Below, one piece after another: positions 7,854-13,928 of a stretch of 13,928 bases of DNA; position 1 is the first letter of the stretch; each line of letters starts with the position of its first letter. This DNA is from UBA8403 sp964455155. GTDB lineage: Bacteria > Bacteroidota > Bacteroidia > Cytophagales > Amoebophilaceae. Where the stretch lies: assembly GCA_964455155.1 (NCBI GenBank), contig CAYVYH010000021.1:1-13928 (forward strand), given 5' to 3'. A program made the translations under genes and the position numbers. A model generated the notes under the pieces. The model searched no databases, had not been told where the DNA came from, and saw only the letters and a program-made list of their open reading frames with translations.

Positions 7854-8726
7854 ATGGAGACAACCTGGATCGTTATTATTGCATCATTAGCTGCCATTAA
7901 CTGCAGCTTGATTGGTACTTACCTAATGCTTAGGAAATTGGCTATGATGGGTGATGCCATCGCCCACGCGGTTTTACCAGGCATTGTCATTGCATCTCTA
8001 CTGGCTAGCTCCAAAACTTCGCTCGTGGCCCTCGTAGGAGCAGGCAGCGTAGGAATCGTAGTCACTTTACTCATAGAATTCCTACACAAGCAAGTGAAGC
8101 TTCAAGCAGATGCTGCTATTGGAATCAACTTCACTTGGCTGTTTGCACTGGGTGTTATACTGATCTCTTTTTTGAGCAAGAACACTGACTTGGATCCAGA
8201 GTGTGTTCTATACGGTGAGATAGCCTACACACCTTTAGACACTTGGGTGAGTCCAGGAGGGATTGACTTGGGCCCGAGGGCTATTTATGTACTTGCCGCA
8301 ATGCTGTTAGTGAACCTGAGCTTTATCCTTTTTAGCTATAAAGAGCTGTCTGTCACGACTTTTGATCCCGCTTTTGCTACTACTATCGGCATGAATACCA
8401 CTTTATGGCACTATGTATTGATGGGTGTTACCTCCTGTACAACAGTGGCCACTTTTGAAGTTGTAGGCGCTATCCTTGTTGTGGCACTTTTGGTAGCACC
8501 GCCGGCCACTGCATATCTACTTACCCAACGTCTACACAAAACGTTAGTCGTCGCTGCGCTATTGGGCATCTTAACAGCTGTGGGAGGATGCTATTTAGCC
8601 TTATGGGTGAATGGTTCTATTGCTGGAGCCATGGCTACCACGGCTGGGGGCTTGTTTTTTGTTACTTTCTTGATACAGCAGTGGAATAAAAGGAATTTGC
8701 AAACGCCTGCTTTCCCTGTTACTTAG
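7854..8726 (+). CDS. Mn/Zn-type ABC transporter permease (ABC-3 family)
   Basis: Integral inner-membrane subunit of a metal importer of the TroC/MntB/ZnuB family, which carries Mn2+, Zn2+ or Fe2+ with an ATPase and a metal-binding lipoprotein or periplasmic protein. The 290-residue chain is hydrophobic with about eight helices. Family landmarks are RKLAMMGDAIAHAVLPG (27-43), DLDPECVLYGEIAY (112-125) and the ATPase-coupling region FEVVGAILVVALLVAPPATA (201-220). The extended loop with ECVLYGEIAY resembles manganese-type permeases more than classical ZnuB, but the metal cannot be fixed. ATG 7854 directly precedes the first helix. Unusually, no ATPase or binding-protein gene is adjacent on either side, so partners must be elsewhere. 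The strong terminator just upstream suggests control by attenuation, though this is inference. Confidence 0.93.
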   Translation: METTWIVIIASLAAINCSLIGTYLMLRKLAMMGDAIAHAVLPGIVIASLLASSKTSLVALVGAGSVGIVVTLLIEFLHKQVKLQADAAIGINFTWLFALGVILISFLSKNTDLDPECVLYGEIAYTPLDTWVSPGGIDLGPRAIYVLAAMLLVNLSFILFSYKELSVTTFDPAFATTIGMNTTLWHYVLMGVTSCTTVATFEVVGAILVVALLVAPPATAYLLTQRLHKTLVVAALLGILTAVGGCYLALWVNGSIAGAMATTAGGLFFVTFLIQQWNKRNLQTPAFPVT

Positions 8727-8734
8727 CCAGGAGA

Positions 8735-8765
8735 TTGTCATTTTAATTGGGGCGACTTATATTAG
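8735..8765 (+). promoter_or_regulatory. candidate Bacteroidota-type promoter for DUF3127 gene
   Basis: TTG at 8735-8737 and TATATTAG at 8758-8765 (seven of eight matches to TAnnTTTG) are separated by 20 bases, within the usual range for the primary sigma factor of Bacteroidota. It lies just past the permease stop and about 60 bases before the DUF3127 start, suggesting the gene has its own promoter. Confidence 0.45.
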
Positions 8766-8828
8766 GGTTGATGGGCTCATGGCTTTTGGGGAGAAGGTAG
8801 CCGGGGGCCGTTTAAAAAAAGAACTAAG

Positions 8829-9194
8829 ATGAAAGTAATTGGTAGACTACTCGAAATGCAGGAGACACAACAAGTGTCGGATTCCTTCAAAAAACGTGCG
8901 TTTGTTCTCGAACATAACGAAAATCCACAATATCCAGAGTACATCTCTTTTGAGTTGGTCCAAGATCGATGCAGCTTGTTAGATCACTTTCAACCAGGAC
9001 AAGACGTTGAGGTTAGCTTCAATCTGAGAGGTAGAAAATGGGTGAGTCCTGAGGGGGCAACAAAATACTTTAATACGCTTCAAGCGTGGCGCATAGAGGT
9101 GGTAGCCCCAAAAAGTAACCAGACCTCCACTGAAGAAGAGAATTCTACCAATAACATAGTAACAGACAGCGAAGAAGACGATCTTCCTTTCTAA
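8829..9194 (+). CDS. DUF3127 protein with SSB-like acidic C-terminal tail
   Basis: A 121-residue soluble protein of the DUF3127 family, common in Bacteroidota and without established function. Residues 1-93 look like a compact beta fold: MKVIGRLLEMQETQQ, KKRAFVLEH, YISFELVQDRCSLLDHF, GQDVEVSFNLRGRKW, then KYFNTLQAWRIEVV. I take this as OB-fold-like (inference). Residues 94-121 form a low-complexity acidic linker ending in EEDDLPF. That ending closely resembles the DDDIPF tail of single-stranded DNA-binding protein, which docks DNA-repair and replication enzymes. The start ATG 8829 follows an A-rich stretch (AAAAAAAGAACTAAG) and no true Shine-Dalgarno. The gene stands alone between the permease and the kinase. 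A role in ssDNA metabolism is a hypothesis from the tail and fold, not a known function. Confidence 0.9.
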   Translation: MKVIGRLLEMQETQQVSDSFKKRAFVLEHNENPQYPEYISFELVQDRCSLLDHFQPGQDVEVSFNLRGRKWVSPEGATKYFNTLQAWRIEVVAPKSNQTSTEEENSTNNIVTDSEEDDLPF

Positions 9195-9346
9195 ACACTC
9201 CGTCACACTATTTTGTCACTTAGATCCCTTGAAATGAGCGCACCTGCTGGGTTTTTGTATCGACTATGTACAACCTCCCCAGGAATCACTGCGGACTAGG
9301 GTACGTACAGGTCCTGTTGTCGAGATTTTCTAGGTAGCAGCTGAGC

Positions 9347-9363
9347 TGACCACTTGATGGTCA
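9347..9363. promoter_or_regulatory. 6-bp dyad ahead of histidine kinase gene
   Basis: TGACCA-CTTGA-TGGTCA is a perfect dyad in the 264-base gap before the kinase, about 95 bases from its start. The size fits an operator half-site pair, but a dyad this short can arise by chance. I saw no convincing promoter boxes in this gap. Confidence 0.25.
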
Positions 9364-9458
9364 TACGCAACAACAAACATCGCCACTACGCTATAAGTCT
9401 GCTGACAATCCACATCGTCGCCCACATATGGGGTAGTGAATGTTAGCCTAATGAAAGC

Positions 9459-11009
9459 ATGGAAGCAGCAGCGGTATTATTAAGCGTCATGATCAACATC
9501 ACCATCTTTTATGTGCTGTATACCAGAAGGCACAGGGGTAGTGAGAACGCCGCAGCTGATCAAGGGGGGCAAGCAACAACGTTATCTAGCAAGTTTACCT
9601 GGATGGCTATCAAAACGAAGTTGTCCCAGTATATCCCTACAGGCAAAAATATCATCAAGTACTCCCAGAGCAGAGTCGGCAAATACGGCACTGACCATAC
9701 GGCCTTTGCCACCTTCCTGTGCCTGAATTATATATTGCCTTATTTCATGTGGGCATATGGAGAGGCATATCACTGCAACGTCCTGACAATCAATCGTTTC
9801 GTAGGTGCTATGATGTGCATTCCATTACTTTTTAAGAAGTCTTGGCCGATGAGAGCACTTAAGTATTTTCCTACTTATTGGCACATAACCGTAATGTATA
9901 CCCTACCCTTTAGTACCACGCTCTCTTTCCTTATCATGGGCGGTACCATGGAATGGTTACTCAACATAGCACTGGCCATCATCATGCTAAGTGCCATAGT
10001 AGACCAACTAAGTTTTATCATTCTCTCCATTTTAGGCATCTTCTTAGGGATCAAGCTTTATGAATTGCTATGGGCCGTTATGGGAGCAATGGCCCCTTTT
10101 AGCCTGGACTCGGTAACTATGCACTACCTTGTCTATACATGCATCTTCGCTACATCGATAGGTTTCCTCTTCTTGCGAAGAGGAAAAAAAGAAAAAGACA
10201 AACGACTAGAGACTCTAGAATTATTCGGCAAAATAATAAGCAGGGAAGTGCAAAACATATTATCACTGAGTAGCGCATACGCCAGCTCCATCCAGTTTTT
10301 CAACAAGCAGATGCGTATAGAGGCGTCATTACCTACTGAGGATAATCAAGAACTGCTCCTTATCAAAATGAACAAGAGGGCCTACGTATCCCTTTGGGAA
10401 ACTACAGATGGGTTAGTGCGCGACAGCGTGAGAGATGTAAAAAATCTCAACAAGAAGCTGGCCACCCTACGAGAGCGTATAGATTCCGATGACTTTACAG
10501 TACTCTCAATGCAAAAATGTGTGACCGATGCCTTGAAGCTTTATGGCCTCACTTCGTACCAAGAAAAAAGCATGTTGGTTAATTTGGACGAAGATTTTCA
10601 GTTTTATGGATCGGCATATTATATGCAGCAAGTCGTCTCGAACCTATTAGACAATACCTACAAGCACAGTCAACGGGACTGCATGATAGAGATATGGCTA
10701 GCCAACAACAGGCTTTGTGTCAAAGACAATGGTTCTGGCATTGCCAAGGAAGTCTTGCCATATATTTTCGACCCTTTTTTCACAACATCTAAGACAAACA
10801 TCGGCCTCGGCCTATCCTTTTGTAAGCTCGTGATGGATGCATTTGGTGGTACGATTGTCTACAAGTCAAGGCAGGGAAACCCATCATTTACAGAGTTTTT
10901 GCTTACGTTCCCTAAACTCAAAAAAACAAATAAAAAAAAGCGGGGCCCGCGTAAGACGGAATCATGCATGGAAGCGCCACAGCAAGAAAACCCATCCCGC
11001 ATTTTGTAG
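9459..11009 (+). CDS. multi-pass sensor histidine kinase, phosphoacceptor His replaced by Arg
   Basis: Membrane two-component sensor of 516 residues. Hydrophobic segments lie near 5-21, 82-100, 110-124, 138-160, 164-207 (likely two helices) and 221-239, with a basic linker of about 60 residues after the first. The C-terminal ATP-binding domain is complete: N-box QQVVSNLLDNTYKHS (390-404), G1 DNGSGI (423-428), F-box IFDPFFTT (436-443) and G2 GLGLSFCK (449-456). The helix that should hold the H-box reads GKIISREVQNIL (257-268). Compared with the A-HE-M-R-N-P-L pattern of LuxN/CqsS/LqsS-type kinases, the histidine is R262 (codon AGG). No histidine occurs anywhere between H222 and H403, so cis or trans phosphorylation at the usual site looks impossible. 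There is no receiver domain, and no response regulator is adjacent. The tail is Lys/Arg-rich. The start is ATG 9459. The -33 box of the next promoter overlaps the last codons. Confidence 0.88.
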   Translation: MEAAAVLLSVMINITIFYVLYTRRHRGSENAAADQGGQATTLSSKFTWMAIKTKLSQYIPTGKNIIKYSQSRVGKYGTDHTAFATFLCLNYILPYFMWAYGEAYHCNVLTINRFVGAMMCIPLLFKKSWPMRALKYFPTYWHITVMYTLPFSTTLSFLIMGGTMEWLLNIALAIIMLSAIVDQLSFIILSILGIFLGIKLYELLWAVMGAMAPFSLDSVTMHYLVYTCIFATSIGFLFLRRGKKEKDKRLETLELFGKIISREVQNILSLSSAYASSIQFFNKQMRIEASLPTEDNQELLLIKMNKRAYVSLWETTDGLVRDSVRDVKNLNKKLATLRERIDSDDFTVLSMQKCVTDALKLYGLTSYQEKSMLVNLDEDFQFYGSAYYMQQVVSNLLDNTYKHSQRDCMIEIWLANNRLCVKDNGSGIAKEVLPYIFDPFFTTSKTNIGLGLSFCKLVMDAFGGTIVYKSRQGNPSFTEFLLTFPKLKKTNKKKRGPRKTESCMEAPQQENPSRIL

Positions 11010-11033
11010 TTACAGGTGAGGCGTCTATTTTTG
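11004..11033 (+). promoter_or_regulatory. Bacteroidota-type promoter of the tRNA gene
   Basis: TTG (11004-11006) and a perfect TAnnTTTG match, TATTTTTG (11026-11033), are separated by 19 bases, the preferred spacing in Bacteroidota. Transcription would begin near 11040, about 10 bases before the mature tRNA. The -33 box lies inside the last sense codon and stop of the kinase gene. Confidence 0.72.
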
Positions 11034-11050
11034 TCATGCTTGTGCCTTAC

Positions 11051-11123
11051 GCCTCCTTAGCTCAGCTGGCAGAGCAACTGACTTGTAATCAGTAGGTCGC
11101 TGGTTCGATTCCGGCAGGGGGCT
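11051..11123 (+). tRNA. trnT: tRNA-Thr (anticodon UGU)
   Basis: A 73-base cloverleaf. The acceptor arm GCCTCCT pairs with AGGGGGC (one T-G). The D stem is GCTC/GAGC, the anticodon stem ACTGA/TCAGT around loop CTTGTAA, and the T stem GCTGG/CCGGC around TTCGATT. Anticodon TGT decodes ACA and related threonine codons. The discriminator base is T, and CCA is not encoded, so it must be added after transcription. It has its own promoter upstream and an intrinsic terminator six bases downstream, so it is a single-gene unit. Confidence 0.97.
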
Positions 11124-11128
11124 CTGAA

Positions 11129-11149
11129 GCCCCGCAGGGGCGCTTTCTT
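11129..11149 (+). terminator. intrinsic terminator of tRNA-Thr
   Basis: GCCCC (11129-11133) and GGGGC (11137-11141) form a five-pair, all-GC stem with a GCA loop, followed by GCTTTCTT. It directly follows the tRNA, matching a single-gene transcript. Confidence 0.7.
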
Positions 11150-11155
11150 CGTTTC

Positions 11156-11189
11156 ATCCTTAACTTGATTAAAAGATCGAATTAAGGAT
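11156..11189 (+). promoter_or_regulatory. long hairpin in the pyrophosphatase leader
   Basis: ATCCTTAA (11156-11163) and TTAAGGAT (11182-11189) are perfect reverse complements. The pairing continues inward past one C-A mismatch with TTGAT/ATCGA (one T-G), leaving a loop of a few bases. The stem is therefore about 13 pairs. It ends 33 bases before the start codon of the pyrophosphatase fusion and lies after the tRNA terminator. It has no T-run, so it is more likely an operator or a translation-control structure than a terminator. Confidence 0.45.
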
Positions 11190-11222
11190 TAGCCAAAACT
11201 CACCACTCCAACGCCTAAATAC

Positions 11223-13817
11223 ATGCCCAGTATCATCTATTGCTTGCCATTGTTGGGAGCCTTAGCTCTAGTCTATACTTTCCTACAAGCTTCCTGGATA
11301 GCCAGAAGAAGTCCTGGCGAAGCGAGGATGGAGTCCATTGCGCACAGTATCGCCCAAGGTGCGGTTGCTTTCCTCAAGGCGGAATACAAGGCTGTTGCTT
11401 ACTTCGTGGGCATCGCCATGCTTTTTTTAGCTTACTTGAGTACGGACAGTGACCATACCCACCCACTCATCTTGGTTACTTTTATTGCAGGTGCTGTGTG
11501 CTCTGCGCTAGCAGGGTGGGTGGGCATGAAAATTGCCACAAAAGCCAACGTGAGAACTGCCCAGGCGGCGCGCACCAGCCTTGCTAAAGCCTTTAGGATT
11601 GCTTTTGCTGGTGGTACGGTCATGGGGATGGGAGTTACGGGGCTTGCTACATTGGGTCTAGGCAGCTTATTGATCTTTCTCCTCTTGTATTTCTTGCCGG
11701 AGGGGCTTACCAGCACCAACAGGTCTGCGCTAACGCTAGCGTTGGAAACACTGACAGGCTTTTCTTTAGGAGCAGAAGGCATTGCTTTGTTTGCTCGCGT
11801 GGCGGGCGGCATTTACACCAAAGCAGCTGATGTAGGGGCCGATATTGTGGGGAAGATAGAGCAAGATATTCCTGAAGACGACCCCAGAAATCCGGCTACA
11901 ATTGCTGACAATGTAGGTGATAACGTGGGTGATGTGGCAGGCATGGGCGCTGATTTATTTGGTTCTTATGTGGCGACAATTCTAGCGGCAATGACGCTAG
12001 GCAGCGAAATAGAAGCATCGGACAAACTGGGAGGACTCGCTCCCATACTGCTACCTATGTTTATAGGAACATCAGGGATTATATTTTCGCTGATGGCTAC
12101 TTTTTTTGTCCGTATTCAAGAAAACGGGGATGTGCAGCAAGCACTCAATAAGGGCAACTGGATAGCCACTCTACTCACAGGTTTGTTTGCCTACTTTGTC
12201 GTTCCTATGTTACTACCAGATACCTGCTCTATGCGCGGGCAATCCTTTGCAACGACAGATATTTTTTATGCCATAGTCGTAGGCTTGGTAGTAGGGAGCC
12301 TGGTGAGTATGATTACGGAATACTTTACAGCCATGAACCAGAGGCCAGTGCGTTTTATCGTTCAACAATCTTACACGGGCCATGCGACTAATATTATTGC
12401 AGGTTTGAGTGTAGGGATGTTTTCCACAGCGTTGCCGATAGTACTGTTTGCTGCGGGTATCTATACTGCTTTTTATTTTGCGGGTTTCTACGGAATAGCT
12501 ATGGCCGCTACCGGCATGATGGCTACCACGGCCATGCAACTATCTATTGATGCGTTTGGGCCCATTGCAGACAATGCGGGTGGAATCGCAGAGATGAGCG
12601 GCTTGCCCCAAGAAGTGAGGCAAAGAACGGACATCCTGGATGCGGTGGGCAACACTACAGCAGCTACAGGAAAGGGGTTTGCTATCGCCTCGGCTGCTTT
12701 GACGTCACTAGCCCTTTTTGCCGCCTACGTGCGTACTGCAAATATTCAATCGATAGACATTTACAAAGCGCCTGTGATGGCCGGACTATTCGTAGGCGGC
12801 ATGGTTCCGTTTTTATTTTCTGCTCTGACTATCAGCGCGGTAGGAAGAGCGGCCATGGCTATGGTACAGGAGGTAAGAAGACAGTTCCAAGAAATCAAAG
12901 GTATCTTGCAAGGCGAAGTACAGCCCGAGTACGACAGGTGCATAGACATCGCTGCGAAAGCAGCCCTAAAAGCCATGTTGCTCCCTGGTGCTTTGGCCAT
13001 TATTACACCTGCTCTTGTGGGATTTGTTTTTGGACCGGAAGTTTTGGGTGGCTTCCTGGCGGGCCTGACGGTAAGTGGCGTATTAATGGCTTTATTTCAG
13101 GCCAACGCAGGGGGAGCTTGGGACAATGCCAAGAAGGCTTTTGAAAAAGGTGTTGAAGTCAACGGGCAAATGTTCTACAAGGGGTCAGAAGCTCATAAGG
13201 CCTCCATCACAGGGGATACCGTGGGAGATCCTTTTAAGGATACTTCAGGACCTTCCATGAATATTCTCATCAAGCTTGCCTCCATAGTAGCGCTGGTTAT
13301 TGCTCCCCATATTGCGCTGAAAGCCTGTAGAATCCCCACGGTGCTACACATCAATGACCCAGCGCCTGCTTTTGTGGGTAGGGATCAAGACGATCAGCGC
13401 ATACAACTGTCAGACTTTTCTGGCCAGAAGTTAGTGTTGTACTTCTATCCCAAAGACAATACCCCATTTTGCACAGCACAAGCGCGTAGCTTAAGGGATA
13501 ACTACGAGGCCTTGCAAAAAGCTGGCTACGAAGTCATCGGCGTCAGCACGGATAATGCAGCAGCACATAGACGTTTTATTGCAAAAAATGCGCTCCCCTT
13601 CCGACTCATCGCCGATGACGATCATATGATCCATGAGCAATATGGCACTTGGGTACGAAAGCCTATATTTTACTTCTGGAAGCGTTGGGGCACAGCTAGA
13701 GTCACCTTTGTCATTGGTGCAGACGGTAAAATCGATCGCATCATCAACACCGTGAAGAGCGGAAGCCATGCGGCACAAATACTAAATCAGGCAAAGCCCG
13801 GCCAAGGCATGACATAG
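11223..13817 (+). CDS. hppA: K+-dependent membrane pyrophosphatase fused to a PrxQ/BCP-type peroxiredoxin
   Basis: Residues 1 to ~698 are a complete membrane pyrophosphatase, which hydrolyses PPi to pump H+ or Na+. Substrate-site motifs are DVGADIVGK (203-211), DNVGDNVGDVAGMGADLF (229-246), ADNAGGIAEMSG (449-460), GGAWDNAKK (630-638) and GDTVGDPFKDTSGPS (664-678). GNTTAATGKG (476-485) has Ala where K+-independent enzymes have Lys, marking the K+-dependent class; H+ versus Na+ is not resolved (E185 is in the TM6 signature). Without a stop, residues ~704-864 continue as a peroxiredoxin: YFYPKDNTPFC with P743, T747 and peroxidatic C750, and R826 in TARVTFVI. The PrxQ resolving Cys five residues on is R755, and the domain has no other Cys; C702 is in the linker. 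No in-frame ATG lies between M679 and M802, so a separately started peroxiredoxin is unlikely. Known topology puts the pyrophosphatase C-terminus outside the cytoplasm, so the peroxiredoxin may face the periplasm (inference). Confidence 0.95.
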   Translation: MPSIIYCLPLLGALALVYTFLQASWIARRSPGEARMESIAHSIAQGAVAFLKAEYKAVAYFVGIAMLFLAYLSTDSDHTHPLILVTFIAGAVCSALAGWVGMKIATKANVRTAQAARTSLAKAFRIAFAGGTVMGMGVTGLATLGLGSLLIFLLLYFLPEGLTSTNRSALTLALETLTGFSLGAEGIALFARVAGGIYTKAADVGADIVGKIEQDIPEDDPRNPATIADNVGDNVGDVAGMGADLFGSYVATILAAMTLGSEIEASDKLGGLAPILLPMFIGTSGIIFSLMATFFVRIQENGDVQQALNKGNWIATLLTGLFAYFVVPMLLPDTCSMRGQSFATTDIFYAIVVGLVVGSLVSMITEYFTAMNQRPVRFIVQQSYTGHATNIIAGLSVGMFSTALPIVLFAAGIYTAFYFAGFYGIAMAATGMMATTAMQLSIDAFGPIADNAGGIAEMSGLPQEVRQRTDILDAVGNTTAATGKGFAIASAALTSLALFAAYVRTANIQSIDIYKAPVMAGLFVGGMVPFLFSALTISAVGRAAMAMVQEVRRQFQEIKGILQGEVQPEYDRCIDIAAKAALKAMLLPGALAIITPALVGFVFGPEVLGGFLAGLTVSGVLMALFQANAGGAWDNAKKAFEKGVEVNGQMFYKGSEAHKASITGDTVGDPFKDTSGPSMNILIKLASIVALVIAPHIALKACRIPTVLHINDPAPAFVGRDQDDQRIQLSDFSGQKLVLYFYPKDNTPFCTAQARSLRDNYEALQKAGYEVIGVSTDNAAAHRRFIAKNALPFRLIADDDHMIHEQYGTWVRKPIFYFWKRWGTARVTFVIGADGKIDRIINTVKSGSHAAQILNQAKPGQGMT

Positions 13818-13862
13818 GTTGTGATACCTTAAGATGGGCGAAAATAGATATCCCCAACCCTA

Positions 13863-13898
13863 TTCCATGCTCCACGTTCAATGCTTCACATTCAATGC
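13863..13898. repeat. three short repeats with exact 14-base period
   Basis: TTCCATGC (13863), TTCAATGC (13877) and TTCAATGC (13891) are spaced exactly 14 bases apart. The six-base spacers of the first two units are also alike (TCCACG and TTCACA). They lie in the 111 bases after the pyrophosphatase stop, at the edge of the window, where no gene start is seen. They could be an iterated binding site for whatever lies beyond, or a small tandem duplication. Confidence 0.4.
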
Positions 13899-13928
13899 GT
13901 TTTCAGAGAATACCTACATAGTCTATGA

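Noticed and set aside
11432..11812. Minus-strand open frame of 126 codons
   Set aside because: Shadow of the pyrophosphatase gene, whose conserved motifs establish the plus-strand frame.
1..13928. CRISPR array, insertion sequence or prophage genes
   Set aside because: No regularly spaced direct repeats of suitable length, no transposase, integrase or phage protein motifs were seen.

Overview
The window most likely comes from a member of the Bacteroidota, possibly a host-associated or genome-reduced lineage. Three things support this. The domain families are typical of that phylum: DUF3127 with a DDLPF tail, an exported helix-hairpin-helix/barrel protein, a DUF72 protein and a potassium-type membrane pyrophosphatase. 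Start codons lack clear Shine-Dalgarno sequences. The one clear promoter, in front of the tRNA, fits the Bacteroidota form TTG-N19-TAnnTTTG. Roughly a fifth of the window lies outside supported genes, with gaps of about 800 and 700 bases. That would fit a genome that is losing genes, but genus and lifestyle cannot be fixed from this sequence alone.

Layout. From the left: a DEAD-box RNA helicase (minus strand); a long gap with a strong hairpin and at most a gene relic; an exported HhH/beta-barrel protein (plus), convergent with a membrane-anchored metallophosphoesterase (minus); a DUF72 protein (minus); a gap of about 700 bases ending in overlapping, mutually exclusive hairpins; a 65-residue DUF378 membrane protein (plus); a structured stretch ending in a strong intrinsic terminator; a Mn/Zn-type ABC permease (plus); a DUF3127 OB-fold-like protein (plus); a multi-pass sensor histidine kinase (plus); tRNA-Thr(UGU) with its own promoter and terminator; and a membrane pyrophosphatase fused to a peroxiredoxin (plus).

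The genes do not form one pathway. Most look like single transcription units, with separate promoters, terminators or large gaps between them. The most notable points are: (1) an in-frame fusion of a K+-dependent ion-pumping pyrophosphatase with a PrxQ/BCP peroxiredoxin that has lost the usual resolving cysteine; (2) a histidine kinase with an intact ATP-binding domain whose phosphoacceptor histidine is replaced by arginine, with no other histidine in the dimerisation region; (3) a possibly structured, attenuator-like leader before the metal permease; (4) an SSB-like C-terminal tail on the DUF3127 protein; and (5) a long hairpin just ahead of the pyrophosphatase-peroxiredoxin gene.
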